Counted from the first letter of the stretch, positions 1 to 9,132 are shown. The stretch is 57,732 nt of DNA from an uncultured Clostridia bacterium (GCA_947631005.1 CANRJR010000012.1:1-57732), one strand, 5' to 3'. The notes: generated by a model from the letters alone, not told the origin. Numbers and translations are program-made.

Positions 1-75
1 TGGCAGGGGAGACGCGACTCGAACACGCAACAGACGGTTTTGGAGACCGTTGCTCTACCATTGAACTACTCCCCT
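1..75 (-). tRNA. tRNA-Trp (anticodon CCA)
   Basis: The minus strand folds into a complete cloverleaf. It has a 7-bp acceptor stem (AGGGGAG with CTCCCCT), a D arm, an anticodon arm with stem ACGGT/ACCGT and loop CTCCAAA, a five-base variable loop and a T arm with TTCGAGT in the loop. The anticodon is CCA, so the tRNA reads UGG (Trp). The 3' CCA is encoded in the DNA. It lies downstream of dinB on the same strand with its own promoter. Confidence 0.96.
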
Positions 76-88
76 ACTTGCAAATGAT

Positions 89-117
89 ATTATAAACCTT
101 TCCGCGCCGTTCGTCAA
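89..117 (-). promoter_or_regulatory. Promoter of tRNA-Trp
   Basis: On the minus strand TTGACG (117-112) and TATAAT (94-89) are separated by 17 bases, and the -10 box ends 13 bases before the tRNA. I see no T-tract terminator between dinB and this promoter, so dinB transcripts could also read through. Confidence 0.75.
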
Positions 118-149
118 GATTTTTTGCGGAAAAATCGCATGTTTTTTTG

Positions 150-1406
150 TTATTTCGGGTCGTCGTGATGTCCCGCGGGATGAATGACGTGCGCGCCCTT
201 GATGTCGAGCGCGGAAAGACGCTCGTCTTGCAATACGCTTGCGCGGCGCACCGCGCCGTTTCCGTACTTCTCCCGCAGACGGTAGACCGCCGCGTCCGCA
301 CGCTCCCGCTTTTCTTCTTTTGCCGCGTCCGAAAACATGTCGAGCTGTTCGGCGGTATGGAAATCGCACACCGCAACGCCGAGCGCGCGCACGGGATTCC
401 CCCGCATTTTGAGCGCGCGGAAGAGCTCCATGGCGCAATCGGCGATCTCCTTTGCGTTCTTGGTGGGCACGGCGAGCTTGCCCTGCTTGCCGAAACGGTT
501 GAGTTCGCAGTCGGTCACCGAGATCTTCACCGTACAGGCGCGCCCGAGCCCGCTTTCCGCAAGCCGCGCGGCAACGCTGTCCGCGAGCAGGAGAAAGAGC
601 ATGGCGATCTCGTCCTCCTCGTTGAGGTCGCGATAGCAGGTGAGGCTGTTCCCGATGCTCTTCGTTTCGCGCTCTTCGTCCGCCTCGCGCACGGCGGAAT
701 GCTCCTCGCCGCGGGCATAGGCGCGCAGAACCGTCCCCCATTTCCCGAGTTCGGCAACAAGCTTCCCCTCGTCGGCGCAGGCGAGGTCGCCGATCGTTGC
801 AACGCCGAGAAAGTTCAGCTTGCGCTTGGTCGACTTGCCGACGTACAAAAGATCGGATACGGGCAGCCGCCACGCCGTTTCGCGATAATTTTCGGGCGTG
901 ATTTCGGTGACCGCGTCGGGCTTTTTCATGTCGGAGGCGAGTTTTGCGAAGATCTTGTTCCAGCTCACCCCCACGCTCACCGTAACGCCGCACTCCTCTT
1001 TGACCGTGCGGCGGATCTCCTCGGCGATGGTCTTTCCGCTCCCGAACAGCATACGGCTTCCCGTTACGTCGAGCCAGCATTCGTCGATGCCGAAAGCTTC
1101 GATCTTGTCGGTGTACCGCTCGTAAATTTTGCGGACGGCGCGCGAAACGCGCAAATAGGAGGGAAAATCCGCGGGGACGTCGACGAGCCCGGGGCACTTT
1201 TTGCGTGCCTGCCAGAGTGCCTCGCCCGTGGTAACGCCCATGTTCTTCGCCAACATGTTCTTGGCGAGCACCACGCCGTGGCGGTCTTTGAGACTGCCGC
1301 ACACCGCAAGCGGCGCATCTTTGAGCGCGGGATCTTTCAGCATCTCCACCGACGCATAAAAGTTGTTGAGGTCGCTGTGCAAAATACAGCGCAAATCACC
1401 GTTCAA
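150..1406 (-). CDS. dinB: DNA polymerase IV (Y-family translesion polymerase)
   Basis: Error-prone polymerase that copies past damaged bases. About 418 residues, normal for the family. The N-terminus carries the palm metal motif as SDLNNFYASVE, and the second acidic motif reads FGIDECWLDVT, the variant of a Firmicutes DinB branch rather than SIDEAYLD. Finger, thumb and little-finger regions follow without a break. I chose the TTG at 1406 because GGAGAAG lies just upstream; a TTG at 1421 would add five residues. The start overlaps the end of the preceding small gene by 11 bases, so the two are probably translationally coupled. No LexA box is visible nearby. Confidence 0.92.
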   Translation of the reverse strand: MNGDLRCILHSDLNNFYASVEMLKDPALKDAPLAVCGSLKDRHGVVLAKNMLAKNMGVTTGEALWQARKKCPGLVDVPADFPSYLRVSRAVRKIYERYTDKIEAFGIDECWLDVTGSRMLFGSGKTIAEEIRRTVKEECGVTVSVGVSWNKIFAKLASDMKKPDAVTEITPENYRETAWRLPVSDLLYVGKSTKRKLNFLGVATIGDLACADEGKLVAELGKWGTVLRAYARGEEHSAVREADEERETKSIGNSLTCYRDLNEEDEIAMLFLLLADSVAARLAESGLGRACTVKISVTDCELNRFGKQGKLAVPTKNAKEIADCAMELFRALKMRGNPVRALGVAVCDFHTAEQLDMFSDAAKEEKRERADAAVYRLREKYGNGAVRRASVLQDERLSALDIKGAHVIHPAGHHDDPK

Positions 1407-1650
1407 CGATCTTCTCCACAAACCAACGCATTTCTTCGGATTCGTAATACAAATATCTGTTCCGTCCCCCGATCTCGCAGGTAAAGCGCAGGGGCAACAC
1501 CGCGCTCACCCGCGCGGGCGCACGGTCGATAAATCGCACCCGCGTTACGGGATAGCGCGCGTTATCGTATATGATCTCCACGGGACGCATGCCGCCGTTT
1601 TCCGAAAAGCGAACGAGCGTTTCCACGCAAACTTTCTCATAGCCTTGCAT
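1396..1650 (-). CDS. Small conserved-looking protein coupled to DNA polymerase IV
   Basis: About 84 residues from the ATG at 1650. The frame stays open to 1743, but that stretch contains the purB terminator, so the shorter form is favoured. No clear ribosome-binding site precedes any candidate start. The protein looks like a small beta-rich domain ending in a Trp-containing segment (RWFVEKIV). From memory it resembles an uncharacterised small protein often found beside dinB in Clostridia, but I cannot verify this. Its last codons overlap the polymerase start, so it may be an accessory or stabilising partner. That role is inferred from context only. Confidence 0.6.
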   Translation of the reverse strand: MQGYEKVCVETLVRFSENGGMRPVEIIYDNARYPVTRVRFIDRAPARVSAVLPLRFTCEIGGRNRYLYYESEEMRWFVEKIVER

Positions 1651-1684
1651 ATCAAAAGTTTGCGCTTTCGCGCCCCGAATCATG

Positions 1685-1707
1685 AAAAAACGCGGAATTT
1701 TTCCGCG
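1685..1707 (-). terminator. Rho-independent terminator after purB
   Basis: The minus strand forms a 7-bp stem CGCGGAA/TTCCGCG with a three-base loop followed by six Ts. It lies about 45 bases past the purB stop. Confidence 0.8.
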
Positions 1708-1716
1708 CTCTTTCTG

Positions 1717-1738
1717 TATTATGTCTGACATAGTACTT
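1717..1738. repeat. Copy 1 of a 22-base near-palindromic repeat
   Basis: TATTATGTCTGACATAGTAC plus TT. The core TATGTC-T-GACATA is a perfect inverted repeat and the arms extend with one mismatch. An exact second copy lies at 36521-36542 and a diverged, inverted third copy at 45798-45819. This copy sits between the purB stop and its terminator. Confidence 0.7.
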
Positions 1739-1749
1739 CGCAAAATGCG

Positions 1750-3183
1750 TTATACGCGCACTTCGCCCCGCGCACCGAGGAGATCTTTGTGCTTTTCGAG
1801 GATGGGATCGATCTCCCGCGCGATAAATTCTTCGGTCTGGCGCGGCGCGCGGCCGACGAATTTTTTCGCGTCGAGGATCTCGCCGAGGCGGTCGCGCACG
1901 GGCGCAAACATCGCGTCGCCGCGGATCCGCTCCAACAAGTCGTTCTCCTTCCCCTCCTGCTTGACCTGCCGCCCCGCCTCCATCGAGAGCACGCGGATGC
2001 GCTCGTGAAGTTCCTGACGGTTGCCGCCCGCTTTCACGCATTCCATCATGATGTTTTCGGTCGCCATAAACGGCAACTCGCTTTCGACGTGTTTTCGGAT
2101 GACCTTTTCGTAGACGACGAGGTTTTCCGCAACGTTCATATAGAGATTCAGAATGGCGTCGACGGTGAGGAAAGCCTGTGCGTTGACGATGCGGCGGTTC
2201 GCCGAATCGTCGAGCGTGCGCTCGAACCACTGCGTCCCCGCCGTCATAGCGGCGTTGACGGGCAGCGAGATCATGTACCGCGCAAGACTGCCCATGCGCT
2301 CCGAACGCATGGGATTGCGCTTGTACGCCATTGCCGACGAGCCGATCTGGCTCTTTTCGAATGGCTCTTCCACCTCTTTCATGCTTTGCAAAAGGCGAAT
2401 GTCGTTGGAGAATTTGTACGCGCTCTGCGCGATCTGCGAGAGGACGCACAGCACATTATAGTCGAATTTTCTCGGATAGGTTTGCCCCGTTACGCCGTAC
2501 ACCCGCTCGTAGCCGAGCTTGCGGCAGACGGCTTTTTCGAGCGCGACGACCTTTTCCTCGTCCCCGTCGAACAGTTCCAAAAAGCTCGCCTGCGTCCCCG
2601 TCGTCCCCTTTACGCCGCGCAAGCGGACATGATCGAGCAGCGCGGTGAGGTTCTCGTAATCGAGCATGAGGTCTTGCAGCCAAAGCGAAGCGCGCTTCCC
2701 CACGGTGGTGAGCTGCGCGGGCTGCAAATGGGTGAACCCGAGCGTGGGCACGTCTTTATAGGCAAGCGCGAATTTTTTGAGCTTGTCCATGACGTTGACG
2801 AGCTTTTTGAGCAAGATGGTAAGCCCGTCGCGGAGAATGACGATCTCGGAATTACAATCGACAAAACAGCTCGTCGCCCCGAGATGGATGACGCCTGCGG
2901 CAGACGGCGCGGCTTCTCCGTACGCGCGCACATGCGCCATTACGTCGTGCCGTACCTCGCGCTCGAGCTCCTCGGCGCGCGCGTAGTCGATATCCTCCGC
3001 GTGCGCTTTGAGTTCGTCGACCTGCGCCTGCGTGATGGGCAGCCCGAGCTCCATTTCGCTCTCGGCGAGCGCGATCCACAGCTTTCTCCAAAGGCGAAAC
3101 CGCTTTTCGTCGCCGAAGTTTTCCTGCATTTCGCGGCTTGCATACCTTGTTGTGAGAGGATTTTCGTAGACGTCTTTAGACAT
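1750..3183 (-). CDS. purB: Adenylosuccinate lyase
   Basis: Catalyses two steps of purine synthesis: removal of fumarate from SAICAR and from adenylosuccinate. The protein has 477 residues, the usual size for the Firmicutes/eukaryote-like branch. The fumarate-lyase signature is clear as GSSAMAYKRNPMRSE, and the upstream catalytic region reads TTGTQASFLELF. It is the third gene of a leftward operon, starting 7 bases after the cyclophilin gene, and is followed by a hairpin terminator. No purine operon genes flank it. Confidence 0.95.
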   Translation of the reverse strand: MSKDVYENPLTTRYASREMQENFGDEKRFRLWRKLWIALAESEMELGLPITQAQVDELKAHAEDIDYARAEELEREVRHDVMAHVRAYGEAAPSAAGVIHLGATSCFVDCNSEIVILRDGLTILLKKLVNVMDKLKKFALAYKDVPTLGFTHLQPAQLTTVGKRASLWLQDLMLDYENLTALLDHVRLRGVKGTTGTQASFLELFDGDEEKVVALEKAVCRKLGYERVYGVTGQTYPRKFDYNVLCVLSQIAQSAYKFSNDIRLLQSMKEVEEPFEKSQIGSSAMAYKRNPMRSERMGSLARYMISLPVNAAMTAGTQWFERTLDDSANRRIVNAQAFLTVDAILNLYMNVAENLVVYEKVIRKHVESELPFMATENIMMECVKAGGNRQELHERIRVLSMEAGRQVKQEGKENDLLERIRGDAMFAPVRDRLGEILDAKKFVGRAPRQTEEFIAREIDPILEKHKDLLGARGEVRV

Positions 3184-3190
3184 ACCCGCC

Positions 3191-3706
3191 TCAAATTTTC
3201 TGCGGCGCGGGGTACTCCGTGCCGAACGTATCGACGACGACCTTTTTCATCTTCTGCTCGGTGCGCGGTCTGTCGCGGAAGTCTGTCGGCGTCGTAGCGA
3301 TCGCGTCGACCGTCTCCATTCCCTCGATCACGCGCCCGAACGCGGCGTAGTTCCCGTCGAGATACAGCCCGTCGGCGTGCATCACGAAGAATTGCGAGCC
3401 CGCAGAATTGGGATCTTGCGCGCGCGCCATCGACAAAACGCCCCGCTTGTGTTCGAGCGGATTGGGAAATCTGTTCTTTCCGAACTCCCCTTTGATGCAA
3501 TACCCAGGACCGCCCGCGCCCGTCCCCGTCGGATCGCCGCCCTGTATCATGAAGCCTTCGATGACGCGGTGAAAGATAAGACCGTCGTAAAATCCCTGCT
3601 TCACGAGCGCGATAAAGTTATTTACGGTATTGGGTGCGATTTCGGGATAGAGTTCGGCTTTGAAAGTTTTGCCGTCCTGCATTTCAAACGTAACAATGGG
3701 ATTCAT
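3191..3706 (-). CDS. ppiB: Peptidyl-prolyl cis-trans isomerase, cyclophilin type
   Basis: Single-domain cyclophilin of 171 residues that accelerates proline isomerisation during folding. Diagnostic motifs are FHRVIEGFMIQGGDPTGTG, SAGSQFF and the catalytic Arg in FHRV. There is no signal peptide, so a cytoplasmic location is expected. Its start codon overlaps the comEB stop (ATGA), and purB follows within 7 bases, so the three genes are probably one transcript. The link with a dCMP deaminase and a purine enzyme looks like operon packing rather than a pathway. Confidence 0.93.
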   Translation of the reverse strand: MNPIVTFEMQDGKTFKAELYPEIAPNTVNNFIALVKQGFYDGLIFHRVIEGFMIQGGDPTGTGAGGPGYCIKGEFGKNRFPNPLEHKRGVLSMARAQDPNSAGSQFFVMHADGLYLDGNYAAFGRVIEGMETVDAIATTPTDFRDRPRTEQKMKKVVVDTFGTEYPAPQKI

Positions 3707-4161
3707 GAATTCTCCTCGTTTTCCGTGAATTTTTCCACGACCGTGCCTGCCTCCTCAAACAGACGCATGGAAAACTCATCGGGATATCCTTCCTTATACA
3801 CGACGCGGACGATCCCCGCGTTTACGATCATCTTCGCGCAAATGACGCACGGCTGATGGGTGCAATAGAGCGTTGCGCCGTTGATGTTTACGCCGTACTT
3901 CGCCGCCTGAATGAGGGCGTTCTGCTCGGCGTGCGCCGCGTAGCAAAGCTCCGCGTGCGTGCCGCTTGCGATCTTGAGTTTTTCGCGCAGACACTCTCCC
4001 CGTTCGGTGCACGACTTGATCCCCGTCGGCGCGCCGTTGTACCCCGTCGTCATGACGCGGTTGTCGCGAACGATGATCGCGCCGACCTTGCGGCGCAGAC
4101 AACTTGCCCAACTCCCCACCTCTTCGGTGAGTTTCATAAAACGTTCATCCCACTTATCCAT
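3703..4161 (-). CDS. comEB: dCMP deaminase family protein
   Basis: Zinc-dependent deaminase, probably converting dCMP to dUMP for thymidylate synthesis. About 152 residues. The zinc site is visible as HAEQNAL and PCVICAKM, and the allosteric/nucleotide region reads TGYNGAPTG. An open frame extends 20 codons further upstream, but that stretch contains a perfect promoter, so I start at the ATG at 4161. That ATG lies only 6 bases past the -10 box, leaving no room for a ribosome-binding site. Members of this family are annotated comEB in Bacillus, but no competence gene is nearby. Confidence 0.92.
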   Translation of the reverse strand: MDKWDERFMKLTEEVGSWASCLRRKVGAIIVRDNRVMTTGYNGAPTGIKSCTERGECLREKLKIASGTHAELCYAAHAEQNALIQAAKYGVNINGATLYCTHQPCVICAKMIVNAGIVRVVYKEGYPDEFSMRLFEEAGTVVEKFTENEENS

Positions 4162-4167
4162 ATTGAT

Positions 4168-4196
4168 ATTATACCATACTGCGGGGCGGCTGTCAA
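4168..4196 (-). promoter_or_regulatory. Consensus promoter of comEB-ppiB-purB (leaderless)
   Basis: On the minus strand TTGACA (4196-4191), a 17-base spacer and TATAAT (4173-4168) match the sigma-A consensus exactly. Six bases separate the -10 box from the comEB ATG, which places the expected transcription start at or within a base or two of the start codon. Confidence 0.88.
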
Positions 4197-4258
4197 TCCC
4201 CGCAGGACGCCGCGCAAACATTTTTCCGATTTACGCAGGTTTTTTTCTTCGATTTTGT

Positions 4259-4286
4259 TTGACGGCGCGGCGTTTGTGTTTATAAT
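4259..4286 (+). promoter_or_regulatory. Promoter of groES-groEL
   Basis: TTGACG (4259-4264), a 16-base spacer and TATAAT (4281-4286). The leader to the groES start is about 30 bases and ends in AAGGAGG. I see no CIRCE inverted repeat (TTAGCACTC-N9-GAGTGCTAA) between the promoter and groES. Confidence 0.8.
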
Positions 4287-4323
4287 AGAGGATGAGAAAA
4301 CAAAAAGCATCAAGGAGGTCATT

Positions 4324-4608
4324 ATGAATATCAAACCATTGTTCGACAAAGTGGTTGTGGAAGCACTCACCGTCGAAGAAAAGACGAAGAGCGGGTTCTA
4401 TCTCCCCTCTTCCGCGCAGGAGAAACCGCAGACCTGCGTCGTTGTGGCAGTCGGCCCCGGCGGCGTGATCGACGGCAAGGAGATCGTTATGCAGGTCAAA
4501 CCCGGCGACAAGGTGCTCTGCTCCAAATACGCGGGCACGGACTTCAAGGTGGACGGCAAAGAGTTTACCATCATCAAGCAAAGCGACATTCTCGCAATCG
4601 TAGAATAA
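4324..4608 (+). CDS. groES: Co-chaperonin GroES
   Basis: Heptameric lid of the GroEL chaperonin. The protein has 94 residues, standard length. The N-terminal IKPLFDKVVVE strand, the mobile-loop region around residues 18-32 (KTKSGFYLPSSAQEKP) and the C-terminal ILAIVE are typical. The ATG at 4324 follows an excellent AAGGAGGTCATT ribosome-binding site. groEL begins 12 bases after the stop, giving the usual two-gene operon. The operon diverges from comEB, and the two promoters lie back to back in about 160 bases. Confidence 0.96.
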   Translation: MNIKPLFDKVVVEALTVEEKTKSGFYLPSSAQEKPQTCVVVAVGPGGVIDGKEIVMQVKPGDKVLCSKYAGTDFKVDGKEFTIIKQSDILAIVE

Positions 4609-6249
<1,641 letters not shown>

Positions 6250-6262
6250 TTTGAGATCTATG

Positions 6263-6291
6263 AAAAAACGGCGCGTTTGCGCCGTTTTTTT
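6263..6291. terminator. Bidirectional terminator between groEL and the epimerase gene
   Basis: Stem CGGCGC/GCGCCG with loop GTTT, flanked by six As on the left and seven Ts on the right. It can stop groESL from the left and the leftward glycan genes from the right. Confidence 0.88.
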
Positions 6292-6300
6292 ATGCTCTTT

Positions 6301-7302
6301 TCAGGAGAGTTCTTTATACTTTTTGTATGTCTCTTTGAGCGCGTCGGACACCGTATAGAGCGGTTTCCAGCCGAGCGATTTCAATTTGGTGCAGTCGAGT
6401 TCGGCATAACTCGCCTTGGAGACCGCGCCGTCCTGCGTCTCGGGGATATCGAAAATGACGCGGCGACCCGCAAAGGAGGCGATGAGCCGCGCATAGTCGC
6501 CGAGCGTTTTCCCCTCGCTGTCCCCCGCGGCGTTATACGCCTCGCCGTCCTGTCCGCACAGCAGCGCAAAGAAGATCGCCGCCGCGGCGTCCGCGACATA
6601 ACAATAGGAATACCGCTGATCCCCCTTGCTCTTCAATACGATGTCCTCCCCCGCGACCGCCTTTGCGAGGAACTGCGCGAGTGCCTTGCTGTCCTGCTTT
6701 TCGTCGTACCCGAAACACCGCGACAGACGCACGGTCACGCAGTCGATTCCGTACTGCGCGCGGTAGGATTGGCACAGGCTTTCGCACAGGCGTTTGGATT
6801 CGTTGTACCCCGCGCGGGCGTTGTTGCAATCGATCGCGCCGCAATAGCTCTCGTCCATCGGCGTTCCCCCTCCCTCGCCGTAGATCTCCACGCTCGACGC
6901 AAGTAAGAAGCGTCGCGCGCCGCATGAACGCGCCTTTTCGAGGAGATGATAGCACCCGAAAATATTCGTTTTGATCGTCCCAACGGGATCTTCCCCGTAC
7001 TGCTTGGGATGGGTGTTGGACGCGAGGTGCAACACATAGTCCGCCGCGCCGTCGTAGGCGATGGGCGCGGAGACGTCCTGCGCGAGATAGACGATATTCT
7101 CCTCGTCGGGACGCGGTCTGCGGGAGAGGCTCACGACGCGGATGTTCGCGCCCGCGCGGTTGCGGCAACGCACCACGTCGAGTAAAAACCTGCCGATCAA
7201 ACCCGTCCCGCCGCTGATGAGAATGGTTGTTCCGTTCAATTTTTCCCACGGCAAGGCGAGCGCGGCGACCTGCTCCGCCTCGCGGCGATATGCATACGTC
7301 AT
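6301..7302 (-). CDS. NAD-dependent epimerase/dehydratase (extended SDR)
   Basis: Sugar-nucleotide-type epimerase, dehydratase or reductase of 333 residues. The Rossmann motif GGTGLIGR lies near residue 31, and the catalytic YNESK near residue 165 follows a Ser/Ala-rich SSVEIYG strand. The substrate cannot be read from sequence. It is the last of three leftward genes and its start overlaps the stop of the cytidylyltransferase gene (ATGA). The neighbours suggest it makes or modifies a nucleotide-activated sugar or alditol for a cell-surface polymer. Confidence 0.85.
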   Translation of the reverse strand: MTYAYRREAEQVAALALPWEKLNGTTILISGGTGLIGRFLLDVVRCRNRAGANIRVVSLSRRPRPDEENIVYLAQDVSAPIAYDGAADYVLHLASNTHPKQYGEDPVGTIKTNIFGCYHLLEKARSCGARRFLLASSVEIYGEGGGTPMDESYCGAIDCNNARAGYNESKRLCESLCQSYRAQYGIDCVTVRLSRCFGYDEKQDSKALAQFLAKAVAGEDIVLKSKGDQRYSYCYVADAAAAIFFALLCGQDGEAYNAAGDSEGKTLGDYARLIASFAGRRVIFDIPETQDGAVSKASYAELDCTKLKSLGWKPLYTVSDALKETYKKYKELS

Positions 7303-8015
7303 TTCAGAAGATTGTCCTTTTTTGCTTGAATATATGCTTTGAAGATATAAAAATCGTCTTTCGTGGTCAGTTTGATATTCTTATCCGACCCTTTCGCGAA
7401 GTACAGCGTTTCGCCGAGGTCACACATCATCGTGTTGACGTACGACGACCCGCCGAGCCCCACGCCGCGGCGGTATGCTTCGCGATACGCCCATTGCAAT
7501 TTCGACAAGGGATAGGCTTGTGGGGTGGAGACGCGGCGCACCGTTTCGCGGGGGATGTACTGCGCCGTGCAGGTATCGTCCGTTTTGAGGAAAATCTGTT
7601 CGTTGTAGGGCATAGACGTAACGGCATTCCCCTTTTCGCGGCAGACGCGGATCACGTCGTCGAGCACGTCCTCGTCCACGAGCGGGCGGATGCCGTCGTG
7701 AATGACGACGGTGGTGTCGCCGTCATAACGCTCCGCAAGCCACTCCACGCCGTTGCGGATGGAATCCTGCGCGGTCTCGCCGCCCGAGATCACCGCGACG
7801 AGCTTCTGCACGCCGAACTGGTGGGCGAAGCTCCAAAGCACGTCGTGCCAACCGTCGATACAAACCACGACGATCCCGTCGATCTCCGCACAACGCTCGA
7901 AGTTTTCGAGGGTGTAGATGACGACGGGCTTTTCCATGACCGTTAAAAATTGTTTGGGGATATCCTGTCCCATGCGGTGTCCCGAACCGCCCGCAAGGAT
8001 CAATGCGATGTTCAT
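7299..8015 (-). CDS. IspD/TarI-family cytidylyltransferase
   Basis: Transfers CMP to a phosphorylated small molecule. About 238 residues from the ATG at 8015, which follows GAGGAG; a frame four codons longer exists without a ribosome-binding site. The nucleotide-binding loop reads LAGGSGHRMGQDIPKQF, the HDGIRP strand follows, and the C-terminal KNIKLTTKDDF is shared by IspD and TarI. It could make CDP-methylerythritol (isoprenoids) or CDP-ribitol (wall polymers). The LicD and epimerase neighbours favour a CDP-alditol role. This is inference, so no symbol is given. Confidence 0.82.
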   Translation of the reverse strand: MNIALILAGGSGHRMGQDIPKQFLTVMEKPVVIYTLENFERCAEIDGIVVVCIDGWHDVLWSFAHQFGVQKLVAVISGGETAQDSIRNGVEWLAERYDGDTTVVIHDGIRPLVDEDVLDDVIRVCREKGNAVTSMPYNEQIFLKTDDTCTAQYIPRETVRRVSTPQAYPLSKLQWAYREAYRRGVGLGGSSYVNTMMCDLGETLYFAKGSDKNIKLTTKDDFYIFKAYIQAKKDNLLK

Positions 8016-8023
8016 ATTTCTCC

Positions 8024-8845
8024 TCAATCGGGAATTTCATTCCGATAAATTTTCGTACAGTGCGTGAGTTTTTGCTTGTCGGGCGGGGGCGGCGTCATGT
8101 AGTCGCCGTAGCGGACGGTGAGTTGTTCGTGCCACGTTGAGATCGCGGAAAACTTTCTCCCCTCGAACTCGACCTCGCAGAAGCTGTCGTACGCCGAGCG
8201 CGGCATGGGATCGGAGGTGAGCCCCCAACCCGTGCAGTCGCATTGCTCGTGCGTCTCGTAAGGAAAGCTCTGCGCGATCTTGTTGATCTTCGCCACCGCG
8301 CGGCGGCGTCCGTACACGAAAAACGGCAGATAAAACCAGAAGCAGAGGACGCGCAAGAGGTAGCACCACCACGCGTCCACGACGTACCAGCGCGTCATGT
8401 CGATACAGAAGTCGAGAAAGACCAGCTTTCTATGGATCGCCTTGCGCTTTTTCTCGGGCAGGGCGGGATAGCCGTCGAGCGGGAAAATATCGACATAGAG
8501 ATTGGGAACTTCGCGGTGCGTGCGGCTTTTCAGCGTATAGCGGTCGTCCATGAGCTTCAAAAAGGGATATTCCGCCTTTTTGCCCCTATCTTCCGCGACG
8601 ACAAAATGCGGGCGCAATACGATCTCCCCCGACTTCAAAAGCGCGTAGAGCTTTTCATAGTCGGGACGCGGCATCGACACGTCCACGTCGTCGTCCCACG
8701 GAATGAACCCCTTGTGACGGATCGCCCCGAGCAACGTGCCGTACGCGAGCGTATAGTGCAACCCGTGCTCCTTGCAAATGCGGTCGAATTCCGAAAGGAT
8801 CTCCGTGAGCGCGGCATGCGTTTCATCCAAAGTAAGTTGTTTCAT
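8024..8845 (-). CDS. LicD-family phosphotransferase
   Basis: Likely transfers phosphocholine, phosphoribitol or a similar phospho-group onto a surface glycan. 273 residues from the ATG at 8845, which is preceded by GGGAGGGG. The hallmark is YGTLLGAIRHKGFIPWDDDV near residues 37-56, the catalytic metal-binding region of this nucleotidyltransferase-like fold. Trp-rich hydrophobic segments near residues 150-175 could contact the membrane. It is the first intact gene of the leftward trio. A 6-bp hairpin (CGCCGA/TCGGCG) sits directly before the ribosome-binding site. Confidence 0.88.
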   Translation of the reverse strand: MKQLTLDETHAALTEILSEFDRICKEHGLHYTLAYGTLLGAIRHKGFIPWDDDVDVSMPRPDYEKLYALLKSGEIVLRPHFVVAEDRGKKAEYPFLKLMDDRYTLKSRTHREVPNLYVDIFPLDGYPALPEKKRKAIHRKLVFLDFCIDMTRWYVVDAWWCYLLRVLCFWFYLPFFVYGRRRAVAKINKIAQSFPYETHEQCDCTGWGLTSDPMPRSAYDSFCEVEFEGRKFSAISTWHEQLTVRYGDYMTPPPPDKQKLTHCTKIYRNEIPD

Positions 8846-8900
8846 AGCCCCTCCCGCCGATTTTCGGCGCAAAGAAAAACGGAACGGCTGTCCGCTTTTG

Positions 8901-9092
8901 TCATGCAGACCTTGTTCCGAGTTTGTCAAACTGAATATGAGAAAGACGATCACGCGCGCCGCAACCGTATTCGGGGCAGACGGAAAGCACGCCGCGCCCT
9001 GCCCCGTCAAGCGCGCTTGCGCAGCCCGAAACGGCGACTTCCGCGCCGCCTATGACGGAGTAAAAATTGTCGGTACAAACGAGACTACGCAT
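8901..9092 (-). pseudogene. Remnant of a GT-B glycosyltransferase N-terminus
   Basis: A 63-residue open frame opens MRSLVCTDNFYSVIGGAEVA and continues to a VLSVCPEYG strand. This matches the usual first 45 residues of GT4-type glycosyltransferases (first strand, the GGAE loop, first helix, second strand). The frame then stops, and none of the roughly 350 residues expected for the rest of the enzyme follow. No ribosome-binding site precedes the ATG. It sits immediately upstream of the LicD gene, so I read it as the stub of a gene lost from a larger glycan locus. It could be a chance match. Confidence 0.42.
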
Positions 9093-9105
9093 ATTTTGCA
9101 AAAGG

Positions 9106-9132
9106 GCGGACCGGCGTGACCCGCCGATCCGC
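9106..9132 (-). terminator. Hairpin after ftsZ
   Basis: The minus strand forms an 11-bp stem (GCGGATCGGCG/CGCCGGTCCGC, one G-T pair) with a five-base loop, followed by CCTTTT. The T-tract is short, so termination may be incomplete. Confidence 0.6.

Noticed and set aside
118-149. Terminator between dinB and tRNA-Trp
   Set aside because: A small hairpin exists, but on the minus strand it is followed by As, not Ts.
3703-4221. A longer comEB starting at 4221
   Set aside because: The extra 20 codons cover a perfect promoter, and the family start fits the ATG at 4161.
8846-8960. A promoter for the LicD operon
   Set aside because: TTGACA is present at about 8924-8929 on the minus strand, but no acceptable -10 box lies 16-18 bases from it.
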